Positions 1 through 7,255 of a stretch of DNA of 64,000 nucleotides are shown here, one piece after another. The stretch is from Chitinophagales bacterium. GTDB lineage: Bacteria > Bacteroidota > Bacteroidia > Chitinophagales > Chitinophagaceae. Numbering within the stretch: the first letter of the stretch is position 1; each line of letters begins with the position of its first letter. The notes under the pieces are model-generated. The model searched no databases. It worked only from the letters and a program-made list of their open reading frames with translations, and was not told the origin of the DNA. Made by a program: the position numbers and the translations under genes. The DNA lies in NCBI GenBank assembly GCA_020636575.1, contig JACJXP010000005.1, positions 107,273-171,272 of the forward strand, given 5' to 3'.

Positions 1-53
1 GGAGTAGAGGGGATTGATTTGAGATAATTAAATTAAGTATCCGGATCGGATAT

Positions 54-872
54 CTATTCTTTTGCTTTCAATAGATTGAAGAATTTATTCTTATCATAAG
101 AATATGTGTACTGAGGTTCATCGCTGTGCCAACTTATATTCACCCATTTTCGATAAACTTTAACATTGCAGTCGCCTCTATTCTCTTCCGGAAATCTGAA
201 TGTTTTAATTACTGATCTACCTTTAAGAACAAAAACACTGTCATCCTGAAAGAAAAGGTATCTGTCTTGAATCTTTACAGGCAAGCTCGAAGTTGGTTTA
301 AATGGTAACAATTCTTCATCTCTATAGTATGAAATACGATCTTCATTATATTTAAGACTAAACCCATCACTTTCCCATAATAAGGAATCAGATGAGAGAT
401 AGGGTTTAATATCTGGCAAGGAGTATCTTTCGACAATACTTAATAATTTCATTCTGGTATTATGTCTGTTTTTAACTTTTGAAGGATCGTAAACAAACGA
501 ACTCCAATCTGGTTGAGTGAAATAATAAACAAATTCTGCTAATTCTTTAAAATCGAGAAAACCAGAACAGTCAATATTATAACCCTGTTTTGATTGTGTA
601 ATGAAAATATAATCCCAAGTTAGTTTCGGATCATATACATCTATAAAGAACTTCTTATCTTTTAGCTTTCCTGTTTTTATTAAGTCATTGATGAAATTGT
701 TAAGTTGTCTGGATCTTGCTTCGTATAGTAAAGTGACGGTTTCGTTATAGTCATAATAGTTTTGACAAAGATTGAAATGCAGATGATCGTATTTGAACTC
801 AATTGTTATGCACTCTGTCCCTTTTGCAGAGGTAAAACTTGTTAACAACAATATGAGTATACACAGTCTCAC
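54..872 (-). CDS. Secreted protein of unknown function
   Basis: A 272-residue protein that I do not recognise. The first about 16 residues (MRLCILILLLTSFTSAKG) form a clear signal peptide, so the mature protein is probably periplasmic or on the surface. The rest is rich in Tyr, Phe and Asp with no motif I can name; five Cys are present (positions 4, 20, 36, 102 and 235), four of them in the exported part, which would allow disulfides. The start is a GTG: in frame upstream there is only a stop at 891-893 and no ATG. It is transcribed toward the left window edge, 38 nt downstream of kdsA on the same strand, and could be co-transcribed with it. It may be lineage-specific. Confidence 0.7.
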   Translation of the reverse strand: MRLCILILLLTSFTSAKGTECITIEFKYDHLHFNLCQNYYDYNETVTLLYEARSRQLNNFINDLIKTGKLKDKKFFIDVYDPKLTWDYIFITQSKQGYNIDCSGFLDFKELAEFVYYFTQPDWSSFVYDPSKVKNRHNTRMKLLSIVERYSLPDIKPYLSSDSLLWESDGFSLKYNEDRISYYRDEELLPFKPTSSLPVKIQDRYLFFQDDSVFVLKGRSVIKTFRFPEENRGDCNVKVYRKWVNISWHSDEPQYTYSYDKNKFFNLLKAKE

Positions 873-911
873 ACTATTATTTGTAAGATGTTATAATAAA
901 TGTTGAAGTTA

Positions 912-1733
912 TTATATAGTAGACATTCTTATCTTAACAAGCTTTGCCAATAATTCCTCCAGCAAATCCAGTTTCAGCATATTGGCCCCATCGCTTTTGG
1001 CAGTGGCAGGATTTGGGTGTGTTTCAATAAAAAGTCCGTCAGCTCCGGCTGCAATGGCTGCTTTAGCAATGGTTCCTATCATTTCAGGGTTGCCACCCGT
1101 TACACCGCTGCTTTGATTGGGTTGCTGCAAGGAGTGGGTAACATCCATCACCACCGGCACTCCATGCACCTGCATAATAGGAATGTTTCGCATATCCACC
1201 ACCAGATCATGGTAGCCAAAAGTGGTACCTCTTTCCGTCAGCATGATCTTATTATTGCCGGTACTTTTTATTTTCTCCACAGCAAATTGCATGGCTTCAC
1301 CACTTACAAATTGCCCTTTTTTAATATTGATGATCCTGCCCGTTTCGCCTGCGGCTACTAACAGGTCAGTTTGCCGGCATAAAAAAGCAGGTATCTGTAA
1401 TACATCTGCATAGTTTGCAGCAATGGCTGCTTCTTCAGCCGTATGTATATCGGTTACTACAGGGAGTGAAAAATGGTCCCCCACTTTTTTTAATATCTCC
1501 ATCGCCACATCATCACCTAACCCGGTGAACGATGTATTGCTGGTACGGTTGGCTTTACGATAAGAAGATTTAAAAATATAAGGGATGCGGTATTTTTTGC
1601 AGATGGCTGAAACTTTTTCGGCTACTTCAAATACAAGTTCTTCACTTTCTACCACACAGGGGCCTGCCAGCAGGAAAAAATTGCTTTTTTCATAATCCTG
1701 CTTCTTGAATAGTTCTTTCAGAAAATCTTCCAT
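912..1733 (-). CDS. kdsA: 3-deoxy-8-phosphooctulonate synthase
   Basis: Condenses phosphoenolpyruvate with arabinose-5-phosphate to Kdo-8-phosphate, the first committed step toward the Kdo of lipopolysaccharide; cytoplasmic. The 273-residue length is normal. Family signatures visible in order are LLAGPCVVES near residue 21, FKSSYRKANRTS near 54, PVVTDIHT near 92, QIPAFLCRQTDLL near 112, LTERGTTFGYHDLVVDMR near 165 and the C-terminal GADGLFIETHPNP near 230. The Cys in GPCVVE and the His/Glu/Asp set are those of metal-dependent forms, though metal dependence is not certain from sequence alone. ATG start. It shows that the organism makes Kdo-containing LPS, consistent with tamB in the same window. 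The SDR gene at 1928 is divergent. Confidence 0.96.
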   Translation of the reverse strand: MEDFLKELFKKQDYEKSNFFLLAGPCVVESEELVFEVAEKVSAICKKYRIPYIFKSSYRKANRTSNTSFTGLGDDVAMEILKKVGDHFSLPVVTDIHTAEEAAIAANYADVLQIPAFLCRQTDLLVAAGETGRIINIKKGQFVSGEAMQFAVEKIKSTGNNKIMLTERGTTFGYHDLVVDMRNIPIMQVHGVPVVMDVTHSLQQPNQSSGVTGGNPEMIGTIAKAAIAAGADGLFIETHPNPATAKSDGANMLKLDLLEELLAKLVKIRMSTI

Positions 1734-1869
1734 GTGGCAAAAATAGAAGTAATACCGCTTACAATTATACTAAGGCTCAAAAAGTCGTTTTGGGCGGTAT
1801 TATAGTTTTCTGTTAGTAAAGGATTCTTCCCGATCCGAAACATATTCAAAATTGATATAAGTTCTCAGT

Positions 1870-1901
1870 TTTGCATAAACGGGAAAATTGCATTTTGTTT
1901 G
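1870..1901 (+). promoter_or_regulatory. Possible promoter of the SDR gene
   Basis: TTTG at 1870-1873 is followed after 20 nt by TTTGTTTG (1894-1901), one mismatch from the Bacteroidota -7 consensus TAnnTTTG. A second near match, CATCTTTG, lies at 1903-1910. The ATG is at 1928. Weak call, because AT-rich sequence gives such matches by chance. Confidence 0.3.
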
Positions 1902-1927
1902 GCATCTTTGCCCAATCAATCTAACGT

Positions 1928-2869
1928 ATGCATAAAGATAAGATACTGGTTATCGGCGCTTCGGGACAAATAGGAGTGGAACTGACCCTTGCCTTGCGAA
2001 ATATTTATGGTAATGCCAATGTGGTGGCTTCTGATCTGCGGGAGCAGAATCCTTTGCTGGAAGGCACAGGGCCTTATGTTTCTATAGATGTCATGAATAA
2101 GGAGATGTTGCATGTGCAGGTGATACGGCAGGGGATTACACAGATCTATCACCTGGCGGCCATTCTTTCTGCCACCGGTGAAAAAAATCCCGGTCTTGCC
2201 TGGAACCTCAATATGCAGGGTTTGCTGAATGTGCTGGATATTGCAAAGGAAGAAAACATTGCCAAAGTGTACTGGCCATCATCCATCGCAGTTTTCGGGC
2301 CTACCTCTCCCAAACAAAATTGTCCGCAGCATACCATTATTGAACCCAGCACCGTGTATGGCATCAGCAAATATGCCGGTGAGTTCTGGTGCAATTATTT
2401 TCATCAGCGTTTTGGGCTGGATGTAAGAAGCATCCGTTACCCTGGGTTGATCTCTTATAAATCAGCTCCCGGTGGAGGTACTACGGATTATGCGGTAGAG
2501 ATATTTCATGAAGCGTTGGAAGAAAAATCCTATAACTGCTTTTTGAAAAAAGATACTTATTTGCCGATGATGTATATGCCTGATGCTATCAGGGCCACTA
2601 TTGAATTGATGGAAGCGCCGGCTGATAAACTATCTGTTCGCACATCTTATAATGTTTCAGCGATCAGTTTTTCGCCCGAAGAAATTGCCAATGAGATAAA
2701 AAAACATATCCCTGATTTTAAGATCACATACGAACCTGATTACAGGCAGCCTATTGCGGAAAGCTGGCCGCAAAGTATTGACGACAGTGTTGCCCGTAAA
2801 GACTGGGGCTGGAAAGAAGAGTATAACCTGCAGGCAATGGTGAAGGATATGTTTGCGAACTTAAAGTGA
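1928..2869 (+). CDS. NAD-dependent epimerase/dehydratase, L-threonine 3-dehydrogenase-like
   Basis: An extended short-chain dehydrogenase of 313 residues. The Rossmann motif ILVIGASGQIG lies at residues 6-16, the active-site YGISK (Tyr and Lys of YxxxK) near 143-147, and SSIAVFGPTS near 118-127 supplies the catalytic Ser region. The tail pattern PGLISYKSAPGGGTTDYAVEIFHEAL is typical of the SDR-type threonine dehydrogenases known from Bacteroidota, which oxidise L-threonine to 2-amino-3-ketobutyrate. The usual partner, 2-amino-3-ketobutyrate CoA ligase, is not next to it, so the substrate is inferred from family resemblance only; a sugar-nucleotide epimerase is the alternative. Its stop lies 2 nt from the stop of the convergent DUF1080 gene. 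Confidence 0.85.
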   Translation: MHKDKILVIGASGQIGVELTLALRNIYGNANVVASDLREQNPLLEGTGPYVSIDVMNKEMLHVQVIRQGITQIYHLAAILSATGEKNPGLAWNLNMQGLLNVLDIAKEENIAKVYWPSSIAVFGPTSPKQNCPQHTIIEPSTVYGISKYAGEFWCNYFHQRFGLDVRSIRYPGLISYKSAPGGGTTDYAVEIFHEALEEKSYNCFLKKDTYLPMMYMPDAIRATIELMEAPADKLSVRTSYNVSAISFSPEEIANEIKKHIPDFKITYEPDYRQPIAESWPQSIDDSVARKDWGWKEEYNLQAMVKDMFANLK

Positions 2870-2871
2870 TC

Positions 2872-3603
2872 TTATAATTCCCTGATCCAGATATTCCGAT
2901 AACTTACTTTGTTACCATGATTCTGCAATACCAATGGTAACTTATCAGCATGCTTCTCATATTTTGCAATGCCAATATATTCGGTACTTCCCCACAGGCT
3001 AATGTTGTTCTGTATCAGCACCCCATTTTGCAAAACTGTAATTCTTGCTGCTGATTTTAAGGTGCCGTCATCATTGAACCTGGGTGCTGTAAAAATAATA
3101 TCATAGGTCTGCCATTCACCCGGGGGGCGACATACATTTACCTGCGGCATATGTTGTTTGTAAATACTGCCTGCCTGTCCGTTGCTATAAGTAACATTAT
3201 TATAATTATCAAGCACCTGTAATTCGTAACGGCTCATTAAAAAGATACCGCTGTTTCCCCGTCCCTGTCCGCTTCCGGATACTTCAGCCGGAGTTCTCCA
3301 TTCAATATGTAACTGGCAATCACCAAAACTTTCTTTTGATTTTATATCTCCCGTTCCCGGAACAACGGTTAGAATATTGTTCTCATTTTTCCATTTTACA
3401 TCACCACCTTCTAAACCCATCCAATGCAAAAGGTCTTTACCGTTGTATAAAACTATAGCATCTGATGGAGCATCAGAGGATGATTGTCCGGGTGTAACTA
3501 CCCGTGGAACCGGATCCCAAACTTCGGTAAGAGCAGGATCGCCTTGTGCAAATAAAGAAATGGCAGTTAATAAGATCAGTGAGGTGAAAATTGATTTTTT
3601 CAT
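2872..3603 (-). CDS. Secreted DUF1080 (3-keto-disaccharide hydrolase-like) protein
   Basis: A 243-residue exported protein. I start it at the ATG ending at 3603, because MKKSIFTSLILLTAISLFAQ is an excellent signal peptide; the longer reading frame adds 32 residues that overlap acyP. The concanavalin-like DUF1080 domain is visible from VLYNGKDLLHWMG through CQLHIEWRTP, GNSGIFLMSRYELQVLDN and PGEWQTYDIIFTAPRF to the terminal YRNIWIREL. Members bind or hydrolyse carbohydrates (some cleave 3-keto-glycosides), acting in the periplasm or outside the cell. It is the last gene of a three-gene run with msrC and acyP (7 nt from acyP), though no functional link is obvious. Confidence 0.88.
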   Translation of the reverse strand: MKKSIFTSLILLTAISLFAQGDPALTEVWDPVPRVVTPGQSSSDAPSDAIVLYNGKDLLHWMGLEGGDVKWKNENNILTVVPGTGDIKSKESFGDCQLHIEWRTPAEVSGSGQGRGNSGIFLMSRYELQVLDNYNNVTYSNGQAGSIYKQHMPQVNVCRPPGEWQTYDIIFTAPRFNDDGTLKSAARITVLQNGVLIQNNISLWGSTEYIGIAKYEKHADKLPLVLQNHGNKVSYRNIWIREL

Positions 3604-3610
3604 AATTAAT

Positions 3611-3886
3611 CTAATATCTGGTAATAATAAAGTGGTCAAATTCTTGTAGTGGAAGTTCGTTGATGATAATATCTGTAACAACAGCTTTGGGTGAACCATC
3701 TTTGCACCATGCGACCAGTTTTTCTAATTGTTCTTTTGTTCCGGTTGCGATGATGCTTACTGTGCCGTTGGGCATATTTTTAACTTCACCCGTAATGTTC
3801 AATTGTTTGGCTGTATCCTTTGTATGCTGGCGATAAAAAACTCCCTGAACTTTTCCTGAAACAATTATAGAAAGGGTTGTTTGCAT
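3611..3886 (-). CDS. acyP: Acylphosphatase
   Basis: A 91-residue protein, the usual length for acylphosphatases, which hydrolyse the carboxyl-phosphate bond of acyl phosphates in the cytoplasm. The phosphate-binding loop GKVQGVFYR (residues 11-19) ends in the catalytic Arg19, and VKNMPNGTVSI contains the catalytic Asn37. The C-terminus HFIITRY matches the conserved F-x-I-x-x-Y ending. It starts 1 nt after the msrC stop and is followed 7 nt later by the DUF1080 gene, so the three are almost certainly co-transcribed. It is a housekeeping-type enzyme with no clear pathway. Confidence 0.93.
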   Translation of the reverse strand: MQTTLSIIVSGKVQGVFYRQHTKDTAKQLNITGEVKNMPNGTVSIIATGTKEQLEKLVAWCKDGSPKAVVTDIIINELPLQEFDHFIITRY

Positions 3887-3887
3887 T

Positions 3888-4361
3888 TCAGATCTGGATC
3901 AGATCAACGATCTCTTCTAAATAACGTTGGTCAATAATATCAAAATGGTCGGGTTCGCTGCTATCAACATCCAGCAGTCCCAGCACTTCTCCGTTCCTGA
4001 TAATAGGTACAACTATTTCAGACCTGGATAAACTGCTGCAGGCAATATGACCCGGAAACAGTTCTACATCCGGTACAATAATGGTCTCCGCTTTTTCCCA
4101 GGTTGTACCGCATACACCTTTCCCTTTTTTGATACGGGTGCAGGCAATGGGTCCCTGGAAGGGCCCAAGAACCAATTCATCACTCTTGACAAGATAAAAA
4201 CCTACCCATAGCCATTCGAATTGTTCTTTTAGTGCAGCGGTGATGTTGGCGAGATTGGCAACAAGATCAGGTTCACCTTCCAGTAATGCCTTGATCTGCG
4301 GGATCAGTGTGGCATATTGTTCCGCTTTGGTGCCATCCGCAATTTTCAGATCTTCTGCCAT
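3888..4361 (-). CDS. msrC: Free methionine-(R)-sulfoxide reductase (GAF domain)
   Basis: A 157-residue single-GAF protein that reduces free L-methionine-(R)-sulfoxide, part of oxidative repair in the cytoplasm. The diagnostic segments are present: WVGFYLV, the Cys in GPIACTRI, GVCGTTWE, GHIACSSLSRSEIVVPI and GLLDVDSS; the three Cys correspond to the catalytic and resolving cysteines of fRMsr. The start is taken at the ATG ending at 4361; an upstream TTG (4394) would add 11 residues with no family match. First gene of the msrC-acyP-DUF1080 run. The gene at 4445 is divergent across an 83-nt gap that must hold both promoters. Confidence 0.92.
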   Translation of the reverse strand: MAEDLKIADGTKAEQYATLIPQIKALLEGEPDLVANLANITAALKEQFEWLWVGFYLVKSDELVLGPFQGPIACTRIKKGKGVCGTTWEKAETIIVPDVELFPGHIACSSLSRSEIVVPIIRNGEVLGLLDVDSSEPDHFDIIDQRYLEEIVDLIQI

Positions 4362-4444
4362 AGAACAAAGATAAAAAGATAAGGTGGCGGACAATGATAC
4401 AATCGAGGGTATATTTTTATTAATTTTCAGAAAATATCCACGCC

Positions 4445-7252
4445 ATGCGGAAACTGATCATATTTTCTATTTCATTACTGCTTTTTTCTTCATCATGGGG
4501 GCAGGAATTTGGAGGCAATCCGCCATCCTTGAAATGGAAACAGATCAGTTCAGATACTGCCAGGATCATTTTTCCTGCCGGGCTTGACAGCCAGGCGAAC
4601 CGGGTAGCTTCTATTGTACATTACCTGGCACAGCAACAACCCGTATCATTAGGAAATAAGTTAAAGAAGATAAATATTGTATTACAGAATCAAACCATCA
4701 TTCCCAATGGTTATGTGCAGTTAGGCCCTTACCGGAGTGAGTTTTATATGAATCCTGCCATGAACAATTTTGACCAGGGTAGTGTATCATGGGGCGATCA
4801 ACTGGCTTTGCATGAATACAGGCATGTGCAGCAGTTCAATAACTTCAATAATGGCCTCAGCCGTTTGATGCATACTCTGTTTGGGGAAGATGGCTATGCA
4901 CTTGCCATCAATGCTTCTATCCCGGATTGGTTTTATGAAGGCGATGCAGTATACCAGGAAACAGTACTTACCAAACAGGGTAGGGGACGACTACCTTTAT
5001 TTCTGAATGAGTATCCTTCTTTGTGGCAGGCTGGAAAAAAATATTCATGGATGAAGTTGCGTAATGGATCATTGAAGGATTATGTGCCTAACCATTATAA
5101 TCTTGGCTATTTACTGGTAAATTATGGGAGAGAAAAATATGGTACTGATTTCTGGACCAAGGTAACACAGGATGCCAGTGCTTTTAAAGGTTTGTTCTAT
5201 CCGTTTCAAAAAGCAGTAACAAAATATTCAGGGAAGGACTTTAATACATTCCGTAACGATGCATTTGATTTTTATAAGAAGCAAACCGAACGGGTTTCTT
5301 TAACAAGAGAAGATTACCTGGAACCGGTAACGAAGACTTATGTAACAAATTATTTGTTCCCTTATGAGATCGGTAAAGATTCGCTGGTATATATGAAAAC
5401 CAGTTACAGGCACAGGCCTGCATTCTATATCAGGGATACAGAAGGGGAGCATCGTTTAAAAGTAAGGGACATATCTATTGATGAACAATTCTCTTATAGA
5501 AATGGAAAGATCGTTTATGCTGCTTATGAAACTGATCCCCGTTGGGGCTGGCGTAATTACAGTGTGATCAAAGTGCTGGATGTTAAAACAAAACAGGAAA
5601 AGAAATTGACAACCCGGTCAAAATATTTTACACCTGATATTTCTGCCGATGGTTCTAAAATAGCAGCAGTACAGGTAAGTACATCTGGAAAAACTGAGAT
5701 ACATATATTGGATGCTGCAAATGGTACTGTGATCAAAAGCATTCAATCACCCGATATCAATCTTTTTACAGATCCCAGGTTTTGGGGAAATGAAAAACTG
5801 ATCTCACCTGCCCGATTGCCAAACGGTGAAATGACCCTTACCGAAATTGATATTGCTTCCGGGGATATTAAACAATTATTACCACCATCTTTTAATGTGG
5901 TCGGTTATCCTTCTGTTACTGACAGCATGGTCTACTTTACGGCTTCTTATAATGGTAATGATGATGTTTTTGGCTTACGTTTTCAGGATGGGAAACTGTT
6001 TCGGTTAACAGAAGGTCCTCTCGGTAATTATTTTGTCAATGCAGGATCAAACAAATTTACATGGTCTTCTTTTACAGCAGATGGCTATCAATTGGTGCAA
6101 AAGAGTACAGATAAAGTGTTGATGAATCCTGTCAATGAAAATAGTATCAGATCATTGGTCAGCCCAAATCTGAGCAAAGGTGATCCTTTGGGAATGTTGC
6201 CGGGGCAGTATGTTCCGGATAGAAACTTTGCAGTTAAGAATTATAAAAAAGGAACCGGTCTGATAAATTTTCATAGCTGGCGGCCTTATTATGAGGATCC
6301 GATCTTTACTTTCTCAATTTATGGAGAGAATGTGCTCAATACATTACAAACCGAAGTTTATTATCTCTATAACCAGAGTGACAAGACAAATGCTGCTGGT
6401 TTTACTACTACTTATTCGGCCCTTTTTCCCTGGTTGACCGGGGGAATGGAATATACATTTGACAGGCAGAGTCAATCAGGCAGGCAGTGGAGCCAGCTTG
6501 ATTCAAGGATCGGTTTGGTTATTCCGTTGAGTTATGTCAGTGGCAAAACATACAAGAATTTTACGCTGAGTAATTATTATGTGTTGCGTAATGAGTTTAA
6601 TAAAGGGCCTTATAAGGATACCTTAGGTAATACTTTCTTCAGTTATCTGTCCCATTCCATTTCATGGACTGAACAGGTACAGCGGGCAGTTCAGCATATT
6701 TATCCCCGGTTTGCTTATTCGCTTACAGCTGCTCACCGATACCCGGTTAACCTGTACAAGGGTTACCAGTTTTATAGCGCTGCATCTTTATACCTGCCGG
6801 GATTTCATTCTACACATAATATTGTTTTTTCTGCTGCATTCCAGCAGAGAGATACAACCCGGTTACTTTTTGGTAACAGGTTTGCCAATGCAAGGGGGTA
6901 TGCTGATTATTACGGCACCAATGCAGGATCAAGACAATGGCGGTTATCTGTGAACTATCACCTGCCACTTTTTTACCCGGATTGGGGTTTTGGCAATATT
7001 CTTTATTTGCAAAGGGTTAGGGCAAATCTCTTTTACGATTATCAGAGATTGTTTTCCAACAACAAAAGATTCACCCTGGACCTACGGAGTGCAGGTGTAG
7101 AATTATATGTTGATACCAAATGGTGGAATCAGTATCCGCTTACTTTTGGGATCAGGATAAGCCAGCTACTGGATGATGATCCGCTGGCGGCCTTTGCAAA
7201 AGGAGGAACCAAGATCGAGTTTATATTGCCGGTAAGTATAATACCGAGATAG
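4445..7252 (+). CDS. Predicted surface zinc metalloprotease with beta-propeller and C-terminal beta-barrel
   Basis: A 935-residue exported protein. A signal peptide covers about residues 1-19 (FSSSWGQ cleavage). Then comes a gluzincin-type (peptidase MA-like) domain: HEYRH at 123-127 is an HExxH zinc motif and Glu165 in DWFYEGDAVYQE fits the third ligand. Residues about 310-560 show TolB/WD40-like repeats (DISIDEQFSYRNGKIVYAAY, PDISADGSKIAAVQ, DSMVYFTASYNGNDDVF), and the last about 300 residues alternate aromatic and polar residues like an outer-membrane barrel, ending in IEFILPVSIIPR. The order protease, propeller, barrel suggests a surface-anchored enzyme; substrate unknown. It ends 3 nt from the convergent valS stop. 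Confidence 0.7.
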   Translation: MRKLIIFSISLLLFSSSWGQEFGGNPPSLKWKQISSDTARIIFPAGLDSQANRVASIVHYLAQQQPVSLGNKLKKINIVLQNQTIIPNGYVQLGPYRSEFYMNPAMNNFDQGSVSWGDQLALHEYRHVQQFNNFNNGLSRLMHTLFGEDGYALAINASIPDWFYEGDAVYQETVLTKQGRGRLPLFLNEYPSLWQAGKKYSWMKLRNGSLKDYVPNHYNLGYLLVNYGREKYGTDFWTKVTQDASAFKGLFYPFQKAVTKYSGKDFNTFRNDAFDFYKKQTERVSLTREDYLEPVTKTYVTNYLFPYEIGKDSLVYMKTSYRHRPAFYIRDTEGEHRLKVRDISIDEQFSYRNGKIVYAAYETDPRWGWRNYSVIKVLDVKTKQEKKLTTRSKYFTPDISADGSKIAAVQVSTSGKTEIHILDAANGTVIKSIQSPDINLFTDPRFWGNEKLISPARLPNGEMTLTEIDIASGDIKQLLPPSFNVVGYPSVTDSMVYFTASYNGNDDVFGLRFQDGKLFRLTEGPLGNYFVNAGSNKFTWSSFTADGYQLVQKSTDKVLMNPVNENSIRSLVSPNLSKGDPLGMLPGQYVPDRNFAVKNYKKGTGLINFHSWRPYYEDPIFTFSIYGENVLNTLQTEVYYLYNQSDKTNAAGFTTTYSALFPWLTGGMEYTFDRQSQSGRQWSQLDSRIGLVIPLSYVSGKTYKNFTLSNYYVLRNEFNKGPYKDTLGNTFFSYLSHSISWTEQVQRAVQHIYPRFAYSLTAAHRYPVNLYKGYQFYSAASLYLPGFHSTHNIVFSAAFQQRDTTRLLFGNRFANARGYADYYGTNAGSRQWRLSVNYHLPLFYPDWGFGNILYLQRVRANLFYDYQRLFSNNKRFTLDLRSAGVELYVDTKWWNQYPLTFGIRISQLLDDDPLAAFAKGGTKIEFILPVSIIPR

Positions 7253-7255
7253 AAA

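Noticed and set aside
1017..1413. Plus-strand open frames opposite kdsA
   Set aside because: They are mirror frames of the conserved kdsA gene, rich in His/Cys, with no homology and no promoter.
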